This document shows positions 18,927 to 27,195 of a DNA stretch of 64,000 nucleotides, piece by piece. This stretch comes from Flammeovirgaceae bacterium UBA2366 (GTDB lineage: Bacteria > Bacteroidota > Bacteroidia > Cytophagales > Cyclobacteriaceae), in NCBI GenBank assembly GCA_002344065.1, contig DDTK01000012.1, positions 62,001 to 126,000 of the forward strand, in the 5' to 3' direction. A model generated the notes under the pieces. It did no database searches, was not told the DNA's origin, and was given only the letters and a program-made list of their open reading frames with translations. The position numbers and the translations under genes are program-made. The first letter of the stretch is position 1, and every line of letters begins with the position of its first letter.

Positions 18927-19628
18927 TTATTTTTTACAGGTCAGACAAAACCATATTCCGGCAGAAAAGAACACATTACCCTTATAAAATTTTGGAATAT
19001 CAGTCTTCTCTCCAACTAAATAATTTCCATCAATATCTTGTTCGTTTACACCATATATGTAATTCGATTGAGAGATTTTACCTAAAAATCCGATCTCACC
19101 CACCAACATCGGTCGTAAAGAATTAAACTCACCCCACTTCAGCACATGCGTTATTTGTATCATGGCTTTATACAGCAACAATCCCGAACGAGCAAAAGCA
19201 TCGGAGTGATTATAAGGTAATGCCTGAAGAGAGGCGGGCGTGTTACCCCTGAAACGAATGATGGAATATCCAAATCCCAATCCACCCAAAGTTCTTATTT
19301 CAGTCCGAGGGTGTTGCAACCAGACATACCCTGAATGAAATAAAAAACTGAACGTGTAAGGCACTGATTGGGATAAACGAGGCAGATCAAATGCCGTACT
19401 GAACTGAAACGGAATACGACCTCGCTGATAGGTAATATCAAATCCAAATAATGTATTGGATGTAAAACCGGGTACGTCATCTACCCCTTCATTAATAGCC
19501 CAGATACGCAAGTCAGAAACATCGGAATAACTTCGTCCCATTTTCATACCCATCCACCAAGAACTTTCAGTCTGGGAACTTACTTGAAAAGCTGATGAAA
19601 GTAGGTAGATAATTAACAGGCATCTCAT
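18927..19628 (-). CDS. Predicted outer-membrane beta-barrel protein
   Basis: 233 residues from the ATG at 19628 (MRCLLIIYLLSSAFQVSSQ), which gives a proper signal peptide; the upstream in-frame TTG would overlap the preceding gene. The mature part alternates hydrophobic and polar residues with Tyr/Gly/Phe-rich strands (LGGLGFGYSIIRFRG, FLFHSGYVWL), as in small Bacteroidota outer-membrane barrels of the PorT or OmpW type. No specific family can be named. It is the last of a minus-strand run of small membrane genes. Confidence 0.6.
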   Translation of the reverse strand: MRCLLIIYLLSSAFQVSSQTESSWWMGMKMGRSYSDVSDLRIWAINEGVDDVPGFTSNTLFGFDITYQRGRIPFQFSTAFDLPRLSQSVPYTFSFLFHSGYVWLQHPRTEIRTLGGLGFGYSIIRFRGNTPASLQALPYNHSDAFARSGLLLYKAMIQITHVLKWGEFNSLRPMLVGEIGFLGKISQSNYIYGVNEQDIDGNYLVGEKTDIPKFYKGNVFFSAGIWFCLTCKK

Positions 19629-19641
19629 GTAAGTTGAAAAA

Positions 19642-19917
19642 TTAACCAACAAGCACCTTACCCAGCATTACAAAAACAACAGACACATGAAAGATAAGCC
19701 ATGCGCGTTGGTATGATGGTCTTTTACTCCACGATACCTCCTGTTTGAATGGATCAAAGATGAGCGCCAACCCAAGGTTACTCATGGAAGAACCAAGATC
19801 TTTACTAAAGACAAGAAAGTAAATCGACAGAGCCACAAACGAAAAATAAAGTACCCGGTTAAAGGGATCAGACCAGTCGCGCTGGGCCTTTTGGGGAGTT
19901 GACTGTGTGGTTGTCAT
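19642..19917 (-). CDS. Small membrane protein with two predicted helices
   Basis: 91 residues. A charged N-terminus (TPQKAQRDWSDPFNRV) is followed by two hydrophobic segments at about 25-40 and 72-90 with a basic loop between. No known motif is visible. It is three bases from the 72-residue membrane gene upstream, so the two are probably cotranscribed. Similar to uncharacterised Bacteroidota proteins; function unknown. Confidence 0.6.
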   Translation of the reverse strand: MTTTQSTPQKAQRDWSDPFNRVLYFSFVALSIYFLVFSKDLGSSMSNLGLALIFDPFKQEVSWSKRPSYQRAWLIFHVSVVFVMLGKVLVG

Positions 19918-19920
19918 AGG

Positions 19921-20139
19921 TTAATTTTTTAAGCATTGTTTACTTTTTGAATCATGTGTTGGTAGTAGTAAAAAGCTGACAGACACCAGCATTATGAGTC
20001 CTGAAACCAAAATTTCCAGGGCAGGCATTTCACCGGTATAGCCAACGTAGAGTGCCACCAGGAATGCAAAGCCAGCGAAAATACCCATAAGCGTTGCCAG
20101 TAAAGCGGTGCCTTTGTAAGAATTACTTTTAAGTCGCAT
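19921..20139 (-). CDS. Small two-helix membrane protein
   Basis: 72 residues with two hydrophobic segments (about 10-33 and 41-60) and a polar, basic tail (THDSKSKQCLKN). It overlaps no other gene and is followed after three bases by the 91-residue membrane gene, suggesting a small operon. No family recognised; the upstream 210 bases hold no gene. Confidence 0.5.
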   Translation of the reverse strand: MRLKSNSYKGTALLATLMGIFAGFAFLVALYVGYTGEMPALEILVSGLIMLVSVSFLLLPTHDSKSKQCLKN

Positions 20140-20349
20140 AAACTTATTTTCTTAAATGAGTAACATGAGCAGAGACATTATTACACGATTAAAAAATTAA
20201 ACATGATAACTTTTTACAGGGTATTTCGTCTATTCATAAGCTATGAAAAAAACAGCTTAGTATAGTTCGCATCGGCTAGCGTAGGGCAATATTCCATAGC
20301 CTGAAGTGTTTAAGCAATTGTCCGAATATTTATAGCAAGAAGTTATCTA

Positions 20350-21117
20350 CTATAACTTCAGAAACGGCCTTCCAAGTATAGCTTGTAAAAATACTCCAGT
20401 GGTAGTGCCAACATAAAATACTCCTGCTATCAGGATAAAAATTGGCTTACGGAGTACAAAAAATCCCAATAGTGGTAAAACTTGTAACCCGTGCATGCCC
20501 ATAAAGTGAGCAACTCTCAGGTCGCCATGCAGTGTACTCCAATTCACCACAAGTAAACCTGGGCCACCATCTAATCCTCCTACGGTATGCGCCATTCGGG
20601 CACCCATGGTCAAACCTTGCAAACTGAAAATCACAAAAACTATTAATCCCAGGCGTATTCCCCATACATAAGATGTTGGTAACAATGGAAATGACTGTGT
20701 AAAAAAAGGGAAGCTTACAACGGCTGTCCAAATGGAAATGGCTACGGCTGCACCAGCCATAACGCTCCACATCATGGCCAATGATGGTGTGGTCACATTA
20801 AAGTGTGATGCTAATCCCCGGGCTGCTTGCATAGTGATGTATAAATTTTCAATACCTAACAAGGCAACCATGCCCCAAGAATACCAGTTTATGCTTGGGG
20901 AATTTCCCAGGTAATGAAGATACCAACCCATAGACCACACAAAAATTGCAGACGATAGAAAAAATTTAAAGGGCTTAAACCAAGCACTTGTTCCTAACAC
21001 TTGCATCATTGATGTCTTAGTCAGCACCAGGCAGCACACAGCAGCAAACAGACAGATCAAACCAAAATAGAAGAGCACTTCAGTGCGCTCTTTTAACGAG
21101 AATAAAAATTCTTTCAT
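20350..21117 (-). CDS. Conserved seven-helix membrane protein
   Basis: 255 residues with about seven membrane segments. The sequence DLRVAHFMGMHGLQVLPLLGFF near residue 205 places two His residues in or near a helix (a possible metal or haem site), and WFKPFKFFLSSAIFVWSMGWYLHYL lies near the N-terminus. I recognise this as a conserved bacterial membrane protein type without an assigned function. It starts four bases after the SDR gene stop on the same strand, so it is probably in the same transcript as the SDR and Crp/Fnr genes. Confidence 0.6.
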   Translation of the reverse strand: MKEFLFSLKERTEVLFYFGLICLFAAVCCLVLTKTSMMQVLGTSAWFKPFKFFLSSAIFVWSMGWYLHYLGNSPSINWYSWGMVALLGIENLYITMQAARGLASHFNVTTPSLAMMWSVMAGAAVAISIWTAVVSFPFFTQSFPLLPTSYVWGIRLGLIVFVIFSLQGLTMGARMAHTVGGLDGGPGLLVVNWSTLHGDLRVAHFMGMHGLQVLPLLGFFVLRKPIFILIAGVFYVGTTTGVFLQAILGRPFLKL

Positions 21118-21121
21118 ACCC

Positions 21122-21946
21122 TTACACGATTTCTATAATACGTTGATGGGCCGTCATACCCCCCATCACCTTTTGCATAATCAAAACCTTGGCCCACCGT
21201 GGTACAGTACGCAGTGAACCCACTAAAAATTTGGTTAAAAAACCGGGCAGTATGGTTGATTGCCTGCCCAGGGCTTTGAGTATTGGTATGGCAATTTGAT
21301 CGGGCCTCATGGCCATATTCATTTTTAAGTTCGCGCGCATTTCAAAGCCACTAGATACAGGACCGGGGGCAGCGGTCAATACATCCACCCCATAGGGCTT
21401 AAGTTCAACCGCTAAAGCCTCACCAAGTGATTGTACATACGCTTTGGTAGCAGCATAATGAGCAGCATAGGGCACTCCCTGAAAACCAACCATGGAACTG
21501 AGTAAGATGATCCCACCCCTGTTTTGCCTCGTAAATTGATTGCCAAAATAATGAACCAACACCATCAACGCTTCGCAATTAACACGCAGCATGTTTACCT
21601 CATCGGCTACGTTACCCTGATGAAATAGACCTGAGGTACCAAAACCGGCCGATGCAATTACTAATCCAATTGGTTTTTTTCTGGCTGCCTGAAGCAACTC
21701 CTGTACACCGTCATCAGTCGCTAAGTCTGCGGATACAATATCCGTTTGTACAGCAAACCGTTCCTTTAAATCTTGCGAAATCCGTAGCAGCGCTAATGCC
21801 CTTCGTCCATGGAGCAAGACATTCAGGCCGGCTTCAGCTAAGCGTGTGGCCAGTTCAAGACCAATACCGGAGGATGCCCCGGTTATCAATGCCCACGGTC
21901 CATAGGATGTCTTTAAGCGCAGTTTTTCTTCGGATGATAATTTCAT
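21122..21946 (-). CDS. Short-chain dehydrogenase/reductase (SDR)
   Basis: 274 residues from the ATG at 21946 (MKLSSEEKL); an upstream TTG in frame is less likely. The NAD(P)-binding TGASSGIG motif is at residues 22-29, the catalytic Ser is in LLSSMVGFQ and the YxxxK pair is in HYAATKAY near residue 160. The C-terminal part has the basic, hydrophobic character seen in DltE-like, membrane-associated SDRs. The substrate cannot be told. The Crp/Fnr gene just upstream on the same strand may regulate it. Confidence 0.85.
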   Translation of the reverse strand: MKLSSEEKLRLKTSYGPWALITGASSGIGLELATRLAEAGLNVLLHGRRALALLRISQDLKERFAVQTDIVSADLATDDGVQELLQAARKKPIGLVIASAGFGTSGLFHQGNVADEVNMLRVNCEALMVLVHYFGNQFTRQNRGGIILLSSMVGFQGVPYAAHYAATKAYVQSLGEALAVELKPYGVDVLTAAPGPVSSGFEMRANLKMNMAMRPDQIAIPILKALGRQSTILPGFLTKFLVGSLRTVPRWAKVLIMQKVMGGMTAHQRIIEIV

Positions 21947-22002
21947 TGTCTTTTTTACGACAAAGCAACGCAAGTACTACCACTGCGAACGATAACAAAT
22001 GT

Positions 22003-22581
22003 TTATGATTTCAGAATATCTGATTTTTTTAACCGGCTTAAATGAACCGGTGTAATGCCCAGATAAGAAGCGATCATATGTTGAGGAACACGGTTATGAA
22101 TGTTTGGAAACACTTCATTGATGGAATCATAGCGCTCCTTGGGGGTACGGGCATAGAGGTTTTTTATCCTGTTATCCTGGTAAATGAAATAATACTCAGC
22201 AATCAGGCGCCCCAGCCGGTCACCCTCCTTCATGTTAATATAGCCCCACTCAATGGCTTTGCGGGGCATAACAACTACCTCAGTGTCTTCCAAGGCCTGT
22301 AGTGCATAAAGGGCGGATTGCTTTTGAATGAAACTGGAATAATCACTAATGAATTGGTTTTCAAGTGCAAAGTGGATGGTGTGTTCATTGCCTTCGTTAT
22401 CTGTTACCGTAACCCTGATTATTCCGCGATTAACAAAAAATACTGCTTGGGGTATTTCTCCCGGGTAACTTAATATTTCATTGCGTTTGAAATGCATTAC
22501 CTGACATTCAGAAAGCAACTTGTTCAATTCATTTTCCGCTACAGAAACCATACTGCGAATAGCCGACTTGATTTTTTCCAT
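22003..22581 (-). CDS. Crp/Fnr family transcriptional regulator
   Basis: 192 residues. The N-terminal 120 residues form a cyclic-nucleotide-binding-type beta roll (KRNEILSYPGEIPQAVFFVNRGIIRV), followed by a long helix and a C-terminal helix-turn-helix ending IASYLGITPVHLSRLKK, the typical Bacteroidota variant. No cysteine cluster for an iron-sulfur centre is visible, so it is not an Fnr-type oxygen sensor. It lies 56 bases upstream of the SDR gene and is a candidate local regulator of that operon. Confidence 0.85.
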   Translation of the reverse strand: MEKIKSAIRSMVSVAENELNKLLSECQVMHFKRNEILSYPGEIPQAVFFVNRGIIRVTVTDNEGNEHTIHFALENQFISDYSSFIQKQSALYALQALEDTEVVVMPRKAIEWGYINMKEGDRLGRLIAEYYFIYQDNRIKNLYARTPKERYDSINEVFPNIHNRVPQHMIASYLGITPVHLSRLKKSDILKS

Positions 22582-22635
22582 ATTGGGTCAAACATTTAAC
22601 CCCCGAAATTGTTATTTCTCAGAACGCTGCCAAAG

Positions 22636-22947
22636 ATGAAAACCACAACCCTTCTCATTTTCTTAGTGTTATCTGCTCTGGTAGCCTTCGGCCAGTCAGG
22701 CGAAAAACCAAAAAGTGATTCGGTACACCGGGCTGATTCAATTGCTCGTTGGAAAGCAGACTCCACCCGCATCGCCAATTCCTCCCCGATGCGGATGAAT
22801 TCCAAACAAAACTCCCATAAAGTAGAAACCGGATCGATACCCGCAGATAAGAAAGTAAAGTCTGACTATGTGTATGACAAAGATGGGCGGGTTTACGGAG
22901 GCAATACTACACTTCAGTTAAACAAATCGAAGAAGAAAAAGGATTAG
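22636..22947 (+). CDS. Small secreted basic protein
   Basis: 103 residues from the ATG at 22636 (MKTTTLLIFLVLSALVAFGQ), giving a clean signal peptide. The mature part is Ser/Lys/Asp-rich, probably disordered, and ends in a lysine cluster (NKSKKKKD). YVYDKDGRVYGGNTTLQL near the end is the only ordered-looking segment. It is divergent from the Crp/Fnr gene. No known family. Confidence 0.55.
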   Translation: MKTTTLLIFLVLSALVAFGQSGEKPKSDSVHRADSIARWKADSTRIANSSPMRMNSKQNSHKVETGSIPADKKVKSDYVYDKDGRVYGGNTTLQLNKSKKKKD

Positions 22948-23029
22948 AAGCCAGGTTTCGACAAACACAATTGACAGTCAGGTTTTTTTGAGATAGTTCC
23001 TAACTAACACAGGTTGAATTATAAAGAAG

Positions 23030-23734
23030 TTAAAAAAGCATTTGATAAACCCACGCACCCAACAAACCACCGATAACCGGTCCCACTACTGGTATCCATG
23101 CATAGCTCCAATCAGAAGAACCTTTACCATTAATGGGCAACAGGAAATGCGCCAGACGCGGACCAAGATCACGTGCCGGATTAATGGCAAAGCCGGTCGT
23201 TCCGCCCAACGATAGACCAATCGCAATAATCAGTAAACCAACCACCAGCGGATTTAACCCTTCGGTGAATTTGTTTGCACCGATGGTGAGTAAACCCAAA
23301 ATCAGTACGGCCGTTCCAATAATTTCGCTGATCAGGTTGCTAAAGGTTGAACGAATGGCAGGACTTGTAGAAAAAATGGCGAGCTTTCCGGCAGGGTCAT
23401 CAGTAGCCGACCAATGCGGCAGGTAATGCACCCAAACCAGTATGGCACCTGTAAATGCGCCCGCCAGTTGGGCTAGACAATATCCGGGAACAAGATCCCA
23501 GGAGAAACTTCCTGAATATGCGAGCGCCAGGGTTACTGCGGGATTGATGTGCGCCCCACTGATCTGACCCACCGCATAAATGGCCAGTGTAACGGCAAGC
23601 CCCCAACCAATGACGACCGTAAGCCAACCGGCATTTTCCGATTTGGTGCGTTTCAACACAACAGCGGCAACCACACCATCGCCTAATAAAATTAGCGTAA
23701 GTGTGCCTAAAAATTCTGCGAGATAAGGAGACAT
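23030..23734 (-). CDS. glpF: Aquaglyceroporin (glycerol uptake facilitator)
   Basis: 234 residues with six membrane segments and both NPA half-helix motifs, HINPAVTLALA near residue 66 and FAINPARDLGPRLAHFLLP in the second half. The Asp after the second NPA-Arg (NPARDLGPR) is the mark of glycerol-conducting GlpF rather than strict aquaporins. It would supply glycerol for GlpK and GlpD, encoded about 4 kb away. It is transcribed alone, divergent from tex. Confidence 0.93.
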   Translation of the reverse strand: MSPYLAEFLGTLTLILLGDGVVAAVVLKRTKSENAGWLTVVIGWGLAVTLAIYAVGQISGAHINPAVTLALAYSGSFSWDLVPGYCLAQLAGAFTGAILVWVHYLPHWSATDDPAGKLAIFSTSPAIRSTFSNLISEIIGTAVLILGLLTIGANKFTEGLNPLVVGLLIIAIGLSLGGTTGFAINPARDLGPRLAHFLLPINGKGSSDWSYAWIPVVGPVIGGLLGAWVYQMLF

Positions 23735-23828
23735 AGCAGTTAAAATTTAATCAATTTGTTTTCCGAAAAGATTAAACTTAGCATAAATTCGGAAGTAAAG
23801 CGTGTAAAATCAGACTATTAAAAACCTA

Positions 23829-23859
23829 CTTGCGGGTTAAAAACCTTATCCTATTTTTG
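23829..23859 (+). promoter_or_regulatory. Bacteroidota-type promoter for tex
   Basis: CTTG at 23829-23832 and TATTTTTG at 23852-23859, spaced by 19 bases, match the -33 TTG/-7 TAnnTTTG consensus. The tex ATG follows 20 bases later. Confidence 0.65.
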
Positions 23860-23879
23860 CCACCTGCTTTAGAAGAGAC

Positions 23880-26195
23880 ATGGAACAAGAAACGCTGGTC
23901 CGCTATACCGACCTGATTGCTGAGGAATTAAAACAACCCGTAAAAAATGTACGTGCTGCAGCCGAATTACTGGCCGAAGGCGCTACCATCCCCTTCATTT
24001 CACGCTACCGCAAAGAAATGACCGGCAGTATGGACGAGGTGAATATTGCCACCGTTCGTGATCGGTTGGAACAGTTGCAAGAACTGGACAAGCGAAGGGA
24101 AGCTGTAATTACTTCCATTGAGAAGCAAGGTTTTCTTACTCCTGAATTACTGGCCCTGTTGGCCAAAGCAAAAACGCTCGCAGAAGTAGAGGATATTTAT
24201 CTGCCTTTCAGACCTAAGCGTAAAACACGCGCCAGTGTAGCCAAAGAGAAAGGCCTTGAACCATTGGCGTTAAAAATATTCGAACAGGAAAGGTTTGACC
24301 TGGAAGCTTTCGCGAAATCCTTTATCGATAACGGTAAAGGCGTTGCCGATATGCAAGAGGCACTCGATGGTGCCCGTGATATTATCGCTGAATGGGTAAG
24401 TGAAAATGCAGAAGCCCGCAAAAAGTTACGCGATCTTTTCTGGTGTGAAGGAACCATTGCCTCAAAGGTTATGAAAGGTAAAGAAGTTGATGGGCAGAAG
24501 TTCAAAGACTATTTTGAATGGTCGGAGCCGATTGCAAAAACACCTTCTCACCGATTGCTCGCTTTACGCAGAGGCGAAAAAGAAGGCGTGCTCGCATTGG
24601 ATATACTGCCTGAAGAAGAATCGGCTATCAGCTTATTGGAACGTCAGTTTGTAAAAAGTGAAAATGTTGCCGGTGAACAGGTAAAGCTGGCCATTAAAGA
24701 TTCCTATAAACGATTACTTCGACCCACTCTTGAAACAGAAATCAGGATGGAATCAAAAATGAAGGCCGATGAAGAGGCCATAAAAGTTTTTGCTTCGAAC
24801 CTTAAAGAATTATTATTAACCGCTCCTCTCGGACAGAAAAATGTATTGGCCCTTGATCCGGGTTTTCGGAGTGGCTGCAAAGTAGTTTGTCTGGATAGGC
24901 AAGGCAAGCTCATTCATCACGATGTGATCTATCCTCATGAGCCACAACGTGAAGCAACTAAATCGGCCATGCTGATTAAAAATCTGTGTGAAAAGTATGC
25001 TATTGAAGCCATTGCCATAGGCAACGGAACGGCAAGCCGCGAAACAGAAACTTTTGTGAAGAAAATTGGCTTGCCGCATAACATCATTGTTATGATGGTG
25101 AATGAAAGCGGTGCTTCAGTGTACTCCGCTTCCGATGTTGCCCGCGAAGAATTTCCGGACAAAGATGTAACGGTGCGCGGAGCCGTCTCCATTGGAAGAC
25201 GTTTGGTTGACCCGCTGGCTGAGTTGGTGAAGATTGATGCCAAGTCGATTGGTGTGGGGCAATACCAGCATGATGTAGATCAAACTAAACTCAAGCAAGG
25301 CCTGGATGATGTGGTGATCAGTTGTGTGAACTCCGTGGGAGTTGAGGTAAATACTGCAAGCAAAGAACTACTCTCCTATGTTTCCGGATTAACCCCCGCC
25401 CTGGCGCGTAACATTGTTGAATACCGCAATCAAAACGGGCCATTCAAAAGTCGTGAAGAGTTGACGAAGGTAACACGCTTTGGAGAGAAGGTATTTGAAC
25501 AGGCGGCAGGTTTTCTGCGCATACGCGAAGCTGAAAATCCGTTAGATGCCAGTGCCGTGCACCCTGAGAGCTATCCGATCGTGAACCAGATGGCAAAAGA
25601 CCTGAACTGTACCGTAAAAGATTTGATGAGCAGCGTAGAGTTGCGCAGAAAGCTTGATCTGAAAAATTACATCACTGAAAAAACAGGTTTACCCACCCTT
25701 ACCGACATTGTTACCGAACTGGAAAAACCCGGACGCGACCCACGCAAGGTTTTTGAAGTATTCAGTTTTACGGAAGGTGTAAACACTATTGATGATTTAA
25801 AACTGGGGATGAAACTACCTGGTATTGTGACCAACGTAACCAACTTTGGCGCGTTTGTGGATATTGGCGTTCACCAGGATGGTTTGGTGCACATCAGCCA
25901 TTTGGGTGATAAATTTATTAAAGATCCTAAAGAGGTGGTTACCGTGCAACAGAAGGTAAACGTAACGGTTGTGGAAGTTGATGTTGCCCGCAAACGCATT
26001 GGATTATCTATGAAGAGTGATCCGTTTGCTGAAATTCCCCAACAACCTGCTCCTCATAAAAAGATGAGCGCACCTAAACCTGGAACCTCAAAACCTAAAG
26101 GAAAACCACAATCAAAACCCCAGCCCAAGCCCAAACAACCCGAGTTGAGCATGGAAGAAAAACTGGCGTTGCTGAAGGAGAAATTTAAAAGGTAA
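23880..26195 (+). CDS. tex: Tex-family RNA-binding transcription accessory protein
   Basis: 771 residues. The order is the N-terminal helical Tex domain, the YqgF-like nuclease fold (ALDPGFRSGCKVVCLDRQGKL near residue 325), helix-hairpin-helix repeats (SGLTPALARNIVEYRNQNGPFKSREEL near 500), and a C-terminal S1 domain (GIVTNVTNFGAFVDIGVHQDGLVHISHLG near 650) followed by a Pro/Lys tail. It binds nucleic acid and is linked to transcription and RNA quality. The last 12 codons (ending KEKFKR) are repeated twice more downstream, interleaved with miniature elements. Confidence 0.95.
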   Translation: MEQETLVRYTDLIAEELKQPVKNVRAAAELLAEGATIPFISRYRKEMTGSMDEVNIATVRDRLEQLQELDKRREAVITSIEKQGFLTPELLALLAKAKTLAEVEDIYLPFRPKRKTRASVAKEKGLEPLALKIFEQERFDLEAFAKSFIDNGKGVADMQEALDGARDIIAEWVSENAEARKKLRDLFWCEGTIASKVMKGKEVDGQKFKDYFEWSEPIAKTPSHRLLALRRGEKEGVLALDILPEEESAISLLERQFVKSENVAGEQVKLAIKDSYKRLLRPTLETEIRMESKMKADEEAIKVFASNLKELLLTAPLGQKNVLALDPGFRSGCKVVCLDRQGKLIHHDVIYPHEPQREATKSAMLIKNLCEKYAIEAIAIGNGTASRETETFVKKIGLPHNIIVMMVNESGASVYSASDVAREEFPDKDVTVRGAVSIGRRLVDPLAELVKIDAKSIGVGQYQHDVDQTKLKQGLDDVVISCVNSVGVEVNTASKELLSYVSGLTPALARNIVEYRNQNGPFKSREELTKVTRFGEKVFEQAAGFLRIREAENPLDASAVHPESYPIVNQMAKDLNCTVKDLMSSVELRRKLDLKNYITEKTGLPTLTDIVTELEKPGRDPRKVFEVFSFTEGVNTIDDLKLGMKLPGIVTNVTNFGAFVDIGVHQDGLVHISHLGDKFIKDPKEVVTVQQKVNVTVVEVDVARKRIGLSMKSDPFAEIPQQPAPHKKMSAPKPGTSKPKGKPQSKPQPKPKQPELSMEEKLALLKEKFKR

Positions 26196-26205
26196 CAAAA
26201 ATCAA

Positions 26206-26359
26206 CGTCATTGCGAACAGAAGCAAAGGGATGAGCAATGGAGTGAAGCAATCCCTTAGTTACAAGTTTAGCCCCTAATTATGTAGTTTGGGATTGCTTC
26301 GTCACATAAAATGGTTTGTATGGTTGACAGCATTTTAGTTTGCGTTCCTCGCAATGACG
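26206..26359. mobile_element. Miniature inverted-repeat element, copy 1
   Basis: 154 bp bounded by perfect 11-bp terminal inverted repeats CGTCATTGCGA (26206-26216) and TCGCAATGACG (26349-26359). Inside are sub-repeats around GAAGCAATCCC and GGGATTGCTTC, so it can fold into a long hairpin. It has no coding capacity. It starts 10 bases after the tex stop. Confidence 0.8.
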
Positions 26360-26363
26360 GTAA

Positions 26364-26401
26364 AAAAAACTGGCGTTGTTAAAAGAGAAGTTAAAAGGTA
26401 A
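26364..26401 (+). pseudogene. Second copy of the tex 3' tail (degenerate)
   Basis: AACTGGCGTTGTTAAAAG and the bases after it repeat the last codons of tex (KLALLKEK) with one base lost, so the frame shifts before the stop. It lies between the two miniature elements. Confidence 0.65.
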
Positions 26402-26411
26402 TAAAAATCAA

Positions 26412-26565
26412 CGTCATTGCGAACAGAAGCAAAGGGATGAGCAATGGAGTGAAGCAATCCCTTAGTTACAGGTTTAGCCCCTAATTATGTAGTTTGGGAT
26501 TGCTTCGTCACATAAAATGGTTTGTATGGTTGACAGCATTTTAGTTTGCGTTCCTCGCAATGACG
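26412..26565. mobile_element. Miniature inverted-repeat element, copy 2
   Basis: 154 bp with the same terminal inverted repeats (26412-26422 and 26555-26565) and a single base difference from copy 1 (TTACAGG versus TTACAAG). It is exactly 206 bp downstream of copy 1, so the element plus a tex-tail fragment was duplicated in tandem recently. Confidence 0.8.
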
Positions 26566-26570
26566 GCCAA

Positions 26571-26610
26571 AGAAAAACTGGCGTTGCTGAAGGAAAAGTT
26601 TAAGCGGTAG
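26571..26610 (+). pseudogene. Third copy of the tex 3' tail (EKLALLKEKFKR-stop)
   Basis: This 40-base stretch encodes exactly the last residues of Tex with a stop, but with synonymous changes (GAA AAG TTT AAG CGG TAG versus GAG AAA TTT AAA AGG TAA at the live end). It has no start and is cut from tex by two miniature elements. It may be the original tex end or one from a related strain. Confidence 0.65.
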
Positions 26611-26720
26611 TACTGAAAAGCTACGTTAATCAATCTAAATTAGATGGATAAATTCTACCTACGCACGCTTTGCCCGAATATATTTAGGATTTTTATTGAG
26701 GTTGAATTATCTATTAGATT

Positions 26721-27086
26721 ATGGAACATAGAAACTTAGTATTGAGATTAATCAAGTTCGCCTTGTCAAAGGATTCTTTCACAAAAAGGGAAATGTTTGA
26801 ACTCCTCAAATTAGAAACAGAAGACAGAGCCTATATTGAAAAATACTTACTATGCTCGGATCACAGGAATGTTTTGCCTAATCATATTTTTGCTGAAATT
26901 GATCGGCTTAACATTAAGGATCACATGGATTATAGATTTAAAATATTACCAACAGCAATCTTTCAATACATTGATTACCTTGAAATTGTAGAGGCAAGAA
27001 AAGCGGCAACGACTGCTCGTACTTTATCATGGTTAGCCATTGGTGTGTCGGTTATTTTGACATTTTTACAAATATTTTATAACTAG
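26721..27086 (+). CDS. Hypothetical protein with C-terminal membrane anchor
   Basis: 121 residues. The N-terminal 95 residues are polar and helical, with a stretch that could be a winged-helix fold (LIKFALSKDSFTKREMFELLKLETEDRAY, residues 10-38). One strong membrane segment closes the protein (about residues 101-119). It is AT-rich compared with tex and parC and lies next to the miniature elements, which fits an acquired accessory gene. No family recognised. Confidence 0.5.
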   Translation: MEHRNLVLRLIKFALSKDSFTKREMFELLKLETEDRAYIEKYLLCSDHRNVLPNHIFAEIDRLNIKDHMDYRFKILPTAIFQYIDYLEIVEARKAATTARTLSWLAIGVSVILTFLQIFYN

Positions 27087-27195
27087 TAATTTCCATTCTC
27101 CTGACCTACTAACATCAAGAGGTCTTTTAGTTTAATCAACCCTTTTTCCTATTGCCTATTACTAAACACCTAAAAACATATTAATTCCAAAAACA

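Noticed and set aside
15652..23734. A single glycerol operon from glpF to glpK
   Set aside because: Genes of unrelated type and a plus-strand gene lie between glpF and glpD; only glpD and glpK are adjacent.
26206..26565. Tandem repeats after tex as an insertion sequence or CRISPR
   Set aside because: There is no transposase frame, and two 154-bp units with inverted ends are not CRISPR-like; a miniature element explains them better.
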